Assembly (NCBI GenBank): GCA_026027325.1
Contig: JAMSLZ010000004.1
Location: forward strand, 930,001-994,000
Reading direction: 5' to 3'
DNA from: Actinomucor elegans
Taxonomy: Eukaryota > Mucoromycota > Mucoromycetes > Mucorales > Mucoraceae
DNA: 64,000 nt
Part shown: one piece after another, positions 1 through 12,488 of the stretch
How the letters are laid out: each line of letters opens with the position of its first letter
How positions within the stretch are numbered: the first letter of the stretch is position 1
Translations under genes and position numbers: made by a program
Notes under the pieces: model-generated
Databases searched by the model: none
Told to the model about the DNA's origin: nothing
What the model saw: the letters and a program-made list of their open reading frames with translations, nothing else

Positions 1-183
1 TTAAAACCTGTATCCCTTTTTTTTTTTAGTAGAGTCAAAGAAATGGCACAATCCTCTTGGACTATTTCGCTGAAACAAATACACTCCAGCTATTCGGTCG
101 CTTTAATACGGCGATATTACAAATCAAATAACTTAATATTTCACACCCTCATTGTAATTTTTTATAAATCTTCTCGACATTAA

Positions 184-1657
184 ATGATCAACTTTATGAA
201 CGGTCAGCCTTCTGCTGATCTTTTACCAGCTCAGCTATTTGCAGAAGCGGCCAGAAAAGCCTTCACAGCACCTAATGCTCCCAACGATGTTTTACAGGTA
301 TGACTGGACATGTCAACTCCAACCATGCATTAACCAAAGGCATGTTAGTATGGCGATGACCTGGGCCATGTCAAGTTTTTAAAGAATCTGGCTACATTTT
401 TAACCAATGAATATCAATCACCCGTATCAAGGTAAAATACAATAAAAAGTGAAACATTAGAAGAAGAAAAAGAGAGGCTTCTCATCATTGATACTATTAT
501 TATTATGAAGCCGTCACTTATGTGCCACACCTGGAGCCTCATTGTCCCTCCAACACATACTATCTATGCTTACCCGGCCACAAACCACTACGCGACATGT
601 CTACTTTCAAGACCCTACTTACTTTTTAGCGTTTGATATCTTTCTAGATGTGGGTTATACCCGAGATCAGTTTATTGGCATTCCCGAGGAAAATGATACT
701 GGTATAAATGTCGATATATTGCAGGATTACTTAATCAAGCACGAGACCGCAGCGGTAACAGCGGCAGCAGTAACAACAGCAGATGGCGTGTATAATTCTA
801 TCTTGTACTGTGTACCAACCCACGCGAATCCTACAGGGTCTATCTTATCTAATGAAAAAAGAAAGAGATTGGTGCAACTAGCAAGGCAATACAATATGCT
901 GGTCATTTGTGATGATGTGTATGATATCTTGACCTACGAAGGCCAAATACCCAAAAGGTTGGTAGCCTATGATTTGGAGCAGCCAAATGAAAAACACGTT
1001 GTGATTAGCAATGGCTCGTTCTCCAAGATATTAGCACCTGGTGCTAGAGCAGGTTGGATCGAAGCAGGCGAAACGATCATTAAGAGAGTGGGAAAATGGT
1101 ACGTAAAATGCATTTGAGGCATGAGGGCTTAGCTAAAAAAAATATGGCCCTTGCATGATCTTTTACACAACAGCGGGTCGTTCTTGTCAGGCGGGTCACC
1201 TTCTTATCTATGTAAGCCACCCCTTTTTTTTTAATACCCTGAATATCATTATGTAACTTTTTTTTTTTTTTTTACAGCAAGTCAAATTATCAATGAAATG
1301 TTAGTGGATGGTTCTCTTCACAGTAACATTAAATTCTTGAAAAAGACGCATGCTGATAGACTATGTTATGGTCTTTACAAACCTATTCTAGAAGAACTGG
1401 TGCCATTGGGGTGTTCTATTGATATACGACCCAAAGGTGGCTATTTTGTCTGGCTTAAGCTTCCAATCCCTGGTAGTCAGTTGATGGCCATCAGCAGACA
1501 GCACGACATTGACGTTGGTGTAGGCCTCGGAACCCTGTTTTCTGTTACAGAGAACGAGGCAGATTACCATGTTCGTTTATCTTTGGCTCACTATGACACT
1601 GAGACATTACGATTGGGCATAAGTCGTTTAAAACAAGCTTTATTGATTGGTTTATAA
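184..1657 (+). CDS. PLP-dependent aminotransferase (fold type I, class I/II)
   Basis: Five exons join in phase to 400 aa: 184-297, 349-431, 511-1098, 1174-1211, 1278-1657. Start is the first ATG, reading MINFMNGQPSADLLP, a typical N-terminus for this class. Landmarks are CATPGAS near residue 70 (cofactor phosphate region), the HANPTG loop, CDDVYD near residue 200 (Asp for the pyridine nitrogen, Tyr for O3'), and SNGSFSK near 238, whose Lys should form the Schiff base. The C-terminal VRLSLAHYD carries the expected substrate-carboxylate Arg. Length matches the 2-aminoadipate/valine-pyruvate-like fungal branch (yeast YER152C type). Substrate cannot be read from sequence; aromatic or aminoadipate transamination is inference. 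The fourth exon is only 38 nt. No targeting signal is obvious, so it is probably cytosolic. Confidence 0.9.
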
Positions 1658-2537
1658 ATGGTGAGATTGGGGGTCTTTGAACCCTTTTTCGACCCTGGCA
1701 GGGTACAGAATGAAGCTTGGGTAATAATAAATCACTCTTTTGTACGTGAGACTTTGTCTTGTGTTCTATTACAAATATTTTCCCAAACTTACTTTTCCCT
1801 GATTCAAAAAGAAAACCCCAATCTTACTTTATATGTATTGCTTGAATGATGGGATTTCATTCCCTCCCCCCTCACACACACGCGCAGAGCGAGATTATCT
1901 TTGATTTTTAGAAAAGAAACTTCTATTGCTGTACACCTGGTATTAGCGCGGAAAGTGCATGACACTCAGCTTTGAATCATGTAGTATGTTTGCATCTAAA
2001 CATAGAAACCATCATGCATCAAGAGATAAGGTCTGATAGTAGCAGATGTAACTATATCTATCTATTTATTTTATTATTAATATCTAAGCTTCTGCCGAGA
2101 ATCGGCCAAATCTCTGTCTCTTACAAGATCGGCAAAAAATAGAGTATATGGAAAAGCATCTTGCCAAGGATACTGGAGCGCGCCATTTTGATGAAACACT
2201 TCTTCCTTTTAAGCAGGTTCAGCAAGGAAACTCTACAAATTTAGTTATGAAATGTAACATTCCCTATTAATAGTCTTTATATGAAAAGGTAATTGTTCTA
2301 TATAATGTTTATTTGTGTTTATAACAGAAGAAGAAGAAGAGGACTATATATATATATAAAAATAAAAAAAATAAAAAAAAGTCCCATACTATTTAAAAAA
2401 AGGGGGAGGGAGGAAACTTGGTATAAATGTTTTAGCTATTAAAATATATTTAAGCTGGCTGGATATAGATACATAAAAAGAAAAAAAGAGGAAATCATGA
2501 AAGTTTTACATAAAAGTGAAAAAGAATCCTGTTCTCT
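1658..2537. other. Intergenic, no gene seen
   Basis: This convergent spacer lies between the aminotransferase stop and the bZIP stop. It holds AT-rich 3' flanks, a short TA run near 2348 and G/A-rich tracts. The open frame right after the aminotransferase stop has no family character. Confidence 0.6.
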
Positions 2538-3106
2538 TCAGTATGATCTGGACAAATCACTTCGCACCATGGGTGAGCTAGTCATAACATAAGAAGATGA
2601 CATACTTGCATAAGTCGTTGAGTGGATATCCGGTCGTTGACGTGTCTGTAATACTGCACAAAGGTCATCCAATACTTGGCCGCCGGACATAAAGTCGAGG
2701 TGATGTTGATTTGAGTCATAAGGATCAAATTCAGTAGGAGCCGAATTCCAATGATGAGACAAAGGGTATTGCTGTTGCTGTTGCTGTTGTTCATCTAAAC
2801 CATTCATAGAAGAGGAAGAGGAAGAAGAGCACGATGTAGTAGGTGAACTAGCATGGTAGTTGGTTGTTTGGTCTGGAGCGCGAAGGTTTACAGGCATAAA
2901 GGATGTTAGGATCTTGTGCGGTGAAGAAGGTTCTTGTTTGATCGTAATCTTTTTTCTTGAATTTTTAACTTGTTGCTGCTGTTGATTCATCACTACTACT
3001 ACAGGGGCAGGGACAAGCTCTACACTGAGAGCTGGTGAAGTAATCGGTGAAATCAGTTTGTCTTGGGAATTAAAGTCACCAGATTGTACTTGCTGTTGTT
3101 GCTGCT

Positions 3107-3164
<58 letters not shown>

Positions 3165-3729
3165 ATGTTTCTGTTGCTGTTGATGTTGGTGAATTTGTTT
3201 CTCTAGACGTATTTGGTTCTCTCTTAGCTCTTGGTTTTGTTGACGAAGAAGATCAAGTTCAGCTTTCCATTCGTCCATCAACTTGGCCTTCTTTTCGAGG
3301 TCTTTGACATAGCGTTCTTTACGTTGGCGAAAAGCGCGTTGAGCAGCCCTGTTTTGCGCAGCTCTTTTGGAAGGAATGACTGCTCTGGGTCCCATGTTAT
3401 TACTTGGATTAGATGAATATAATAATGGATGTGGAGAACTTTTATTGCAGCCAGTATCGCTATTGACGTGCTGGCTGGAGACGGTTGGGGCAGATTGACA
3501 AAGTACGGAATCTAAGCAAGGTGTTGGTATTGAAGGAAAAAGAAGGATAGATATAGATATATACCTGTATACCAAGGTGAATCATTGAGATGACTAGTTA
3601 CTGCATGACTGGGAACTGTAATGAAGGAGTGAATATGATATTTTAGAATGCATAAAATGACTTACTTCTCAGTTGATGATCCCAATGATAAGATGGACCT
3701 CTGTACATGGGTTGATTATTGGAATACAT
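2538..3729 (-). CDS. Fungal AP-1-like bZIP transcription factor, polyQ
   Basis: Three exons on the minus strand, 3666-3729, 3565-3615 and 2538-3511, join in phase to 362 aa. The start is MYSNNQPMYRGPSYHWD. Residues about 86-105 form the basic region (SKRAAQNRAAQRAFRQRKER), which carries the NxxAQxxFR signature of fungal Yap1/Pap1-type bZIPs. It is followed by heptad leucines to about residue 140. A long polyglutamine stretch, encoded by CTG/TTG triplets at about 3090-3180 on the plus strand, directly follows the zipper. More short Gln and Ser runs lie downstream. No Cys-rich redox domain of the Yap1 kind is evident, so oxidative-stress sensing is not supported. It should act as a nuclear dimeric DNA-binding protein; targets are unknown. 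Confidence 0.85.
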
Positions 3730-4627
3730 GATAATAGAAAAATGACTGTTTAGAGAGCTTAAAGAAAGAAAAAGAAGAAAACAAGAGATTAGCAGTATTT
3801 ATATCAAGATCACTGCCAAAATCCGGGAATAGGGTTACTATGTGGAGTGGAAACCAATCAATTGACTCTAGGTGACGTGAAATTGATTATACAAGTGGAT
3901 TGGGGGAGCAATAGGTAATTATGGGAATACAAACAAATGATGGATATCCATCATTTGTTCACATTTACTCATGGTAACAACGTCGTACGAGTCATATTCG
4001 AAAAAGACCCTTTTCTATATCATGCAGAATTAAAATAATTTTTTTTTTTAATTGTCCAAACAATGTAGATTGATTTTCATGAGCTAAACGTTTCAACTAT
4101 CTCTTTGACAAACAAAGTATAACATGTCATGTTGTATATATAAAAAGTAGACCACACAATAAGATGATAATTATCATTATTATTATTATTATTATTATTA
4201 TTGTGGAGCACGACCATGGTAACCTTTTTCAATCAAATTGTAACATAAGGAATAAAAGAAGGGTCTCCAACGAAAAACCCTTTTTTGTTCGTATGTTGCA
4301 CACAGTTCTCTATCAACTGTTTTACCTCTATCTGAATCGAAATACGAAACAGTTTTAACTGGCTGATATGTGACATATGTTTTCACACATCCTAGTTTAA
4401 AACACTTTTCTCACCAGTAATCGGGCTGTATGTTACTCTAGAACATGTTCTATGATAAATAAATGTTTGTACCATACCAAGCATTTATTACTTTACTGGC
4501 GTGTACCCGTGTTTTGTCCGCGGAAACAGGGTCAACAATGAACTGTACCACTAGACAAGACCTTGGGGCTTTTCTTTATTATTCCAGTCAAATGAGGAAA
4601 TAAAATACAAAAGAGAAGGTATACTTT
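3730..4627. other. Intergenic with (ATT)n microsatellite
   Basis: This is upstream DNA of the bZIP gene and downstream DNA of the NET-like gene. An ATT/ATC trinucleotide run lies at about 4170-4202. No convincing gene is present. Confidence 0.6.
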
Positions 4628-5854
4628 TTAAACCATAATATCAATCAGTTCATCGTCTTCATCTTGATCAAGTACTATATTATTATTGATAATGATAGAC
4701 TGCTGAATAACAGATTGATGTACAATAGTTTCGTTATGTGTAACTCCCAAGTCCATCTGTTCATCCCCAAATATAACAATGCCACTGCCACCTTCCTCTT
4801 CGCTTTCTTCATTTGATGAAGGTTGGAGCATATCTTCCAATAGTTTGCGCTTGTGTACAGCTGATCGCCTTTTTCGTTTAGTGACAGGCGCCTTCTTTTT
4901 GATTCGTTTTTTGTTTCGTTTAGTAGATTCAATATCTGTTAACGCAGACATCGATATAGGCCCATGCGATGCACTGAGTTGTGCATGGGATGAACCACTC
5001 ACCGTATGTCCTTGTTCTACAATAGATCGGCGCTGTGATCGTTTACGACGTTGCTTTTTCGTGCTTCCCGCTTTCTCCAACTGCTGTATTTTCTTGGATT
5101 GTATGGTAAAATCGGATAGCTGAACTTTGGGCCCACCTTCCTTTTCCAATAGACAAGCATCAATATAGGATAAAATACGTGTCAATTGATCACGATCTAG
5201 CCGAGCCAAATCAATCTCCACCTCTTCCACTTCCTCTTCGTGTGTCTTGGAGATAATAGTCAATATACCAGGTAGTTTCTCAGGATCCAAATGATTTGTA
5301 ATCTTGTCCAGGATCATTTCTTCTATTTGACGTCTATGCACAAAAGTTGACATCATTTCTTGTTGTCGCTGCTGCTCTTCTTCTTGTTCAGAATCACTAC
5401 TCACACTTGATTTACGACTACTGATGCTATTCAACATTGAAAATGTATTCTCTTCCTCATCCGTGGACGAACACGAAGACAAGGATGAAGCAGAGCTGTC
5501 ACAGCTACTACTTCGACGTCTTTTCAATACCGGTTCTGTTGGAATAAGGCTATCCATGATATTATCCGCATAAATAAGATTTGAAGGTTCAATAGTAGTG
5601 GATGTATCGATATGATTTGGCACTGTAAAACACGTATTTAGTTACATATATACCCATAAGTTCTTTGCTATTCAATTTAGACGCATACCAAAAGTAAATT
5701 CGTCAAAAAACATAGACGAAGGATCTCGGTCAAAGTCCAATTCGTCTTGTCCAAATAAGTCTTGAAGTTGTAGTGCTGCGGCATGGTTGACGCTTAAAAA
5801 ACTGTTCGCGTCATATGCCATGTCGATATTATTAGTGGCGCTACTATTATCCAT
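4628..5854 (-). CDS. Nuclear protein with NET/extra-terminal-like domain
   Basis: Two exons (5689-5854 and 4628-5622; 66-nt intron) give 386 aa. The N-terminus is acidic (FGQDELDFDRDPSSMFFDEF), followed by a Ser/acidic segment. Residues about 151-215 read RRQIEEMILDKI..LDPEKLPGILTII..EVEIDLARLDRDQLTRILSYI. This resembles the NET domain of BET proteins (order: helix, LP.EKL..I..II, E.EIDL..L....L..L..Y). No bromodomain is present. Lys/Arg-rich tracts (KKQRRKRSQRR, KRKRRSAVHKRK) look like nuclear localisation signals, and the C-terminus is acidic. An adaptor role in chromatin or transcription is inference from the NET-like fold. The domain assignment was made by eye and could instead be an unrelated helical domain. 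Confidence 0.6.
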
Positions 5855-7160
5855 AAGCTGCCATGGATCTTGCGACCAAGACTGAACTGATTCTCTTTAT
5901 TAAAAAAGCTTTAACACTTTCTTATTCACTGACAATTTCGAACTTTCTCATCAAGACTTATTGTTATACCTTAACATGGTGAATTGCGAATATAAAGTGA
6001 GTTTTATTTCAAACTTTTGAGACCGTAACTTTTTTTTTAATAGCTGTAAAAAAATTTTCTTTTGTTTTAGCTGAGTTTTTGGGAATAATGAGTTGACATT
6101 GCACGATCTATAGACCAACAGATCTTAGATCTTGGCGATTATCAAGAATATCATGTGGAATAAATAGAGTTGTTTGCTTTGTCCTTGTTTAGGTTATTCT
6201 ATATGTTAGATCGCTTTTGTTTTTGTAGCTTCCATGTTTTGTTTATGAAACCTCCATCAAGTCAATATATTGACAACATAAATACCATGGTTTTTCCACA
6301 TGATGCGCGTCATTTACATTTCTATTAGCTTGACCAGGCAATACGTTATTCATTCGCTCTTTTTTATGATAGGAATACGCGTTAATGTCATGGCAAGTGT
6401 CAATTGAATTATTCAATCTCCATCGGCCAATTAAAAAATTTGCATATTGTGTAGATTAGCCAATCAAAGGTAGTACATATAATTGATTATTTCACCTCTC
6501 GATAATACAATATACTCATCCCCACTAGGTAAAGGTTTTAAAAAATAGAATGGTTTATTTTGAGCACTGAATACTCATCAAATACAATATTTAATCAAGT
6601 TTTGTCGAGAGATATACTAATTGAGACAATATGAAACAGGTTACTGTACTTCCTATTCAATATCACCATTCATGTCACAAGCGTGAAACAAGGATACCAT
6701 ACGATTGATAGAATAGAGCCTTTTAAAGTAGTTTATGGCCTGCACCAGCAAGTTGACACGGAAATAGACTTTACCGAACCGCTATATTCAAAACAACATT
6801 GAGTATAGACCCATATTTGCGGCTCTGTAGAGTTAACTCGTTCAATTAATGAAATTGTTGGTGGTAAATTTGATACTATGAAATTCTTGAGTTCTAATCA
6901 ACCTCTTCCCCTATACCTTTTTGTTTATATATTCACAAACTAATATTTAATACGCCTCCTTTATTATTAAATAGACGTACCTCAGCATCTTCTATCACGC
7001 ATTAATACAATTAGATATCTGTTATTGCTTATTCATCTCCTCCTTATATATACATAATTTAACCTCATAATCAATAATGGAAGGCATGGCTTGTAAGTGC
7101 GATGAAGCTCATATAATAATAATGAATAATTACTTTATTTAACGTTTTAAATAGACATTG
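5855..7160. other. Gene-poor DNA with a faint integrase-like trace
   Basis: AT-rich DNA upstream of the NET-like gene. At about 6650-6830 (+) a short frame contains EPFKVVYGLHQQVD, reminiscent of the PFxLVYG motif of Ty3-type integrases, but it is too short and isolated to call. Nothing else is recognisable. Confidence 0.4.
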
Positions 7161-7164
7161 CCTA

Positions 7165-8020
7165 TCCATTTATTCTTGAAAAAGAAATGCTGGGTCATCA
7201 GCGATTAAATCAGTCTTGGATGTATACTTGCCGATCCATTCAAGCGCCACATACTAAAAGCAATCCGTATAGAAGCAAATCATATGATTTCTCTATTATT
7301 TACCTTCTTTATGCCATCTCAAATAATTATCAGGCTTCCTAACTATGTGGCCTTCATCAGGGAAACAGACATAATGAGAAGGCAAGTCTTATCTTTGAAG
7401 AGCAGTGAATGTAGCCAAAGACTCACAGGCTGTTAATCTGTAATCATGGCCATCACAGATAACTAACATAGACGTCTTCCAGTTTTGAACAAAATTGGAA
7501 AACGACCATTTCTCGAAGTTAGCTCTGTTTTCAAGATAGACATGAGAGCCACCAAACTATAAACCAAAAGGAATAGATTAGTGAATTGAACATAGTTAAA
7601 AGGTGTTTGCTCATTACGTTTATATCATTAATCTCGTCTCTACAAGATGAAAAAAGTTAATTAAAGCTATTGTAGTATGTAGATATCATGATATTTACCA
7701 CCAATATAATATATTTGAATGGCAGAGAACATGCCAGAGCGGTTCACAAGAGCTTTAATTTTTTTTTTATTATGCCCATTAAGCCAATTAACTATGTAAC
7801 CACCATAAGAGCCACTCAAACCAGCAACGTGCTCACCATCAAGATAAGGATATTTACCCCAAACTTAGTCAAGTCCTGTCTCAAGACGATAAAGAGATGT
7901 GATCCCCAGTTATTGAAAACAGAGTCAGTAAAAATCCATTCATAGCCTGTCGAACCATGGAAGTTGATAGCAACCATACCAGGCAAGCTTTTTCCTAATA
8001 ATTGATTCGTAGTTCATGGA
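7165..8020 (-). pseudogene. Truncated dipeptidyl-peptidase 5-like serine peptidase (S9) pseudogene
   Basis: Reading the minus strand from about 8000 down gives the C-terminal catalytic part of a DPP-V/prolyl-oligopeptidase-like enzyme: NFHGSTGYEWIFTDSV, then KYPYLDGEHVAGL with the nucleophile motif GSYGGY at about 7797-7814. EFGG-like and NFEKW blocks follow, then VICDGHDYRL (Asp) and FPDEGH (His). Two introns of about 60 nt are still visible with GT/AG borders. Inactivating changes are a frameshift near 7895, an in-frame TAA at 7865-7867 where GLDYV is expected, a second TAA at 7389-7391, and loss of frame at the C-terminal end near 7250. The N-terminal propeller half is absent. The catalytic triad motifs survive, so decay is probably fairly recent. 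Confidence 0.75.
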
Positions 8021-10364
8021 ATGCATTCAAGTAATCTTCAGACACTGGCTTATACGTAATCCAGTAGCTAAACCGCAACGTTTGACCGAGACTGGGTCAT
8101 GATATATGTATGATATACTACTAATAATCAAGGATATGGAGATATATTATTATACTAATGGATTTCTATTTTTTATATTCTAGTTTTAATGTTCTATGGA
8201 TCTTTCGACCAATGTGGCTCAAATGGCTTATCTAATTAGTAGCTCGTGTTCAGAATGAGCTGCTACACCTTTTGTAACCTTCATTAGGATTTAAAACGAT
8301 AAATATATTGCATTTGCTAATGATTAAGTAGCGTGCACTTGGTTTAAATACGCCAAAATTATTGAAATGCCTAAAGTTCTTTCAAAGCTTCCAAATGTTA
8401 GGATATTCATGTTTTACTCTTTAAACATTGTTCTGCAGACCTTTAATAGATTTTGGGGATAACACATTGGATTTATTATGATAATTTCCATTTCAAAGAT
8501 CTTTCAAAATTTAAGCAGGGGGTTGCTATGTAACAGTCAAAAATATTGAAACAATCATCTTCTTATACCCGAATAATAAACATGTTCAGGTACACAGGAA
8601 GTATATTTGACACACTTAGTGTAACATTGCAGTACGCACTGAAGAATGATATATATATTTTTAATTCTTTATTTCTATGAGCATATAAAGTTTTCTATGA
8701 CAAGAAAAAGTCAATCATTTGGATTTCTGGCTTTCTGACAGTAATCCATTTGTTTAACGTTTAATAAAACACGGCAAAGAATATAGTCGAATATTCGGTA
8801 TTGTAACTTAAAATGCGACCTGCGTGCTTTACAAAAATAAATCTGGATTGGAAAATTTTCTGCTTGAGGAGAGAAGATACCTTTTGGAGTATTTTCTAAA
8901 ATCGACCATGCTAAATGCTGTGATTCTGATTTAATATTTGATTTGATAGCTAGTAATTGCTCAGACTGAATGAATGAATCTATTAAAACGACTACTTGAC
9001 TGAAATTACTATGTGTATATTATATTTTGAAGGGTAACATTAAATTGCATCTATTTCGTATGATCTCGACCTATAATCTTTTAATAAATCTCTTGTTCCA
9101 TGGTATTCTAATGCTTCATCTTTACAATAGTCCATTTCCAAAGTAAACTACAGTATATATTGGGGCCTTTATTAAATTAGAGTACAATCAATATATGGTA
9201 CTCATCAGTAATTGATTGTAATTTACTTGCATTTCACAAAATCTTCATTTTAGAATTGATGAATTTGCCAACCGATGCCAATCTAATATCGCATTTGACA
9301 AATATAATTCATATTTGAAATAGATTACGAAGCCCTCCCTTTCTCATAAATGCTCTATGAATAGTTCACAAAGCCAGTCGTAACGATTTTACAACCTAAT
9401 CACATCTTAAATCGACGCCTTTTAAAAGTCTCCGTTCTTGTTTTACGGTTCACCTTTAATACCAGCATTGAATGAAGTAGTAATATATCCTTTATAACAA
9501 CGATTTATTTATATGATCCTTAGACGTACTTTTAGAATTATTTAGATAGAAGAAGTAGCGTAGAAAGCTAAGGAAAAAAAAAGTCGACATAGAAAAAAGT
9601 ACATCTAAAGAAACACGTTCAATAATTTCTAATCTTTTAGAAAGTAATTAGGCATCTCTTTTTTTCATAAGGGGCCGAAAACACATGACTTAATGTCAGC
9701 ATATCCAACCGGTTTAATATATTAACAAGGATGATCTTTGCTTATCTGTCAAATCTTTAAAATGGAACCGTCAATGCATGTCTGAGTAAGTAAACATATG
9801 CAGCAAACCTGTTGAATATTGTTTACATATTTTGATATGCAGTAACTGGTTTCTTGGAGCTTAGTATCACATACCTGTTTTGATGTTGCAGCAAATCAAA
9901 TTTTCCTGATTAGATAAACTATGTTTTCTGTAATTTAGACTGTTGGGATAGTATGTTTTTGTTCTTTGGTATGAATACTATTTTTCTCAGTATTGAAAAA
10001 AAAAGAAAACAATAAAACAATTGGGGGTCAACCATATACTTTACAATAAGTGTCGCATGAATTGTATAAAATTTGCGGATACACTAAAACTTGAATCCAT
10101 ATGCAATACATTATGTCTGTACGGTCTTTAACGTATAGACTCTTTTTCTATGAAGGTTTTGCTTATACGCATTAGCGCAGTGATAACAATGCCTAAGTTA
10201 ATTTAATAAATTAAAGAATTCATGGATCTTTCAAAAAATAAGTAATTCAATTATGATATTGTGCTTTTTATTATTATTAAGTTTAAGTTAAGGTATTAAA
10301 AAACCCAAAGCATTCTATATATCAACTGGGTAAATGTAATTACGATGACCAAAGGGATATTTCT
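8021..10364. other. Gene desert
   Basis: AT-rich DNA with no coding frame that has family features. It contains one plus-orientation copy of the interspersed repeat (about 8191-8268) and a weaker one at about 9230-9310. No transposase or RNA gene was seen. Confidence 0.6.
8191..8268 (+). repeat. Copy of ~165-bp interspersed repeat family
   Basis: It carries the family order: CTATGGATCTTTCGACC, then a TCTAATTAGTAGCTC block, then TTCAGAATGAGCTGCTACA. The same order recurs, diverged, at about 18478, 18647, 19845, 20001, 58655 and 62025 (+) and in reverse at about 14266, 26696, 27535, 27721, 27841, 33106 and 58015. Confidence 0.55.
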
Positions 10365-10673
10365 TTAATCTTCGTACTCCTCTGCAGCCTCTTCCATTTC
10401 TTCTCTTGCTTCCTCTTCTTGTTCTTGTTGAATATCAATGGCTTGCTTAATATCAGCGGCTTGCTTTATTTCAGCCAATCTATCATTTTGGGAAGGATAA
10501 CCGGCGGCAGGACCGACGTGTTGACCTACCTCGGGACGCAAATAGTTGTTGGGCTGACCGGGAGCGACGCTAGCGTCAACTTGAGGTTTGGAAGCATAAA
10601 TATTTCCTTGTTGCTGTTGAGAAGAAGGAGCGTATATATCAGCTTGAGATTTAGCAACATATGCATTATCTTG

Positions 10674-10704
<31 letters not shown>

Positions 10705-11762
10705 TGTTGAGCGTAAGCATCAGCTTGGGGAATAGCATGAGGGAAGGCTTGAGGAACAGCAAGCTTAGCAGCAGCGTTAGCATCGAATTGAGGAACACTT
10801 GGTCTGGCAGCATAGGTACTTCCTTGTTGCTGTTGAGCAGCATTAACTGCAGCATTAGCTGCAACAGGTTGAGCAGCAGCAGGTTTGGCAGAAGCGGGAT
10901 GGGCAGCAGCAGGTTGGTTAGCAGCAGGTTGGGCAGCAGCGGGATGGGGAGCAGCAGGTTGGGCAGCAGCAGGTTGGGCAGCATAGAGGCTACCTTGCTG
11001 AGGAGTAGCGGCATAGTTAATTCCCTGATGAGGAACATCAAGGTTATTCCCTTGTTGAGGAGCAGCATCATAGAAAGGGCCTAGTTGAGGAGCGGCGTCG
11101 TAGTAAGATCCTAGTTGGGGGACTGCTGCTTGTTCATTTCCTTGTTGAGGAACGGCAGCGTAAAGATTCCCTTGAGGCTCTGATGATGGAACAGCAGCAT
11201 AAACATTTCCTTGGGGTACAGATGATGGGACAGCAGCATAGACATTTCCTAGAGGTGCAGATGATGGAACGGCAGCATAAACATTTCCTAGAGGTGCAGA
11301 TGATGGAGAAGCAGCTTGTGGAGCAGCGAATGCTTCTGGGATACCTTGTTGGGGAGCATTATCACTTTTATGTTCTTGTGGAGCGACAGCGGCATAAACA
11401 TTTACTTGAGCCACTGATGGTGGTGCAGCGTAGACATTTGCTTGAGGCATAGGTGACGGAGCGGCAGCTGGCTGAACGGCATAGTTGAATCCTTTGGGGG
11501 CTGCAGCGAACGATTCAGGTGCGGATGAAGGAAGAGCGTAAGCCTTTTTCACACGTGAAGCAGATGGCTGAGCAGGGTAGACATCAGCTGCAGATGCTTG
11601 GCTTGCTAATACACTTGCCAAATTATCTCTGAATTGCTTGGCGATAACACTCTCGATAAGATCGGCTTCTTCGAAATCACCGTCAAATTGATAGTCATCC
11701 TCTGCAAGCGCAGTAGAAGCTAAGAGCGCAAACAAAGTAAGATAAATAGCTGTAGAACGCAT
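10365..11762 (-). CDS. Secreted Ala/Pro/Gln-rich repetitive protein
   Basis: Single exon of 465 aa from the ATG at 11762. I prefer this start because it begins a clean signal peptide, MRSTAIYLTLFALLASTALA, followed by EDDYQFDGDF. An upstream in-frame ATG at 11810 would add 16 hydrophobic residues. The mature protein has imperfect repeats of about 13 residues (GNVYAAVPSSAPL, about 11160-11300), AAxPAA repeats, a Gln run near 10670-10710, and an acidic tail (QEQEEEAREEMEEAAEEYED). No membrane segment or GPI signal is evident after the signal peptide. It is probably an extracellular or wall-associated low-complexity protein. Function is unknown. Long open frames in the other five frames here are by-products of the repeats. 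Confidence 0.75.
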
Positions 11763-11810
11763 AATGATTGTCGTTAGGTGATATAATAAAATGAAGAGAA
11801 TCGATAACAT

Positions 11811-12488
11811 GTACTTTGCAATTACTTATATACAAAAAGCATCATCAATATTCCTTAGTGCATTTCCGACACTGTGTACATACTAGGTAGAAATGAAATA
11901 AGCTTTCGCCTACTTCTTTATAAAAAAAGTTACTACTGCATTTGTGAGGTTGGAATGGTGTACATTCTAGATATATTGTAGAAACACAAGAAGGCGGAGT
12001 ACCATTAGATTGGTTGAGGTTGCAAACTGATCAGCTATCATACAGCCAGCAAAAGCTTTACACATTATAGAATATAGGTCCGCTTGATAGCCGTCTAGAA
12101 CCAAATTACTAGGCATAAAACAATGATTCAAGTAGAGTTTTGCTAGCAATTGCTCAACTATTCAAGCATTATGTTTTCATTTTTAGCTGTTTAATTTTAT
12201 TTTGAATTTGGTTCTTTCACCCTCCAATTTGTAGCAAATATTATTACTGAAATAAATCTTTTTTTTATAACAATATGCCGAAACAATGCTGTAACGTTTC
12301 ATTAAATCAAAGAAACTGATATTTAGGGTGCTATTTCGTCCATATAACATTCAAACAGTCATTTATTTGCCCTTTATTAATTAAATAGGAAGCGAGTAAA
12401 CGTAATAATAACAAAAGGATGGAATTGTACACCGCCATGTATTAATTTAGGAGGATTTTTATCATTTACATACTTTTCAAAGAGTATA
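11811..12488. other. Intergenic, no gene seen
   Basis: AT-rich spacer between two minus-strand secreted-protein genes. Apart from the TATA box near 11830 it shows nothing recognisable. Confidence 0.55.
11825..11832 (-). promoter_or_regulatory. TATA box of the Ala/Pro-rich secreted protein gene
   Basis: TATATAAG on the minus strand, about 63 nt upstream of the ATG at 11762. A TATA box at a similar distance precedes the next two secreted-protein genes. Confidence 0.5.

Noticed and set aside
1658..1849. Open frame right after the aminotransferase stop
   Set aside because: It begins immediately after the stop, has no conserved features and is best seen as 3' UTR.
10419..11452. Long plus-strand frames opposite the Ala/Pro-rich secreted protein
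   Set aside because: They are mirror products of its triplet repeats: poly-Leu and poly-Ser translations without signal, start context or family features.
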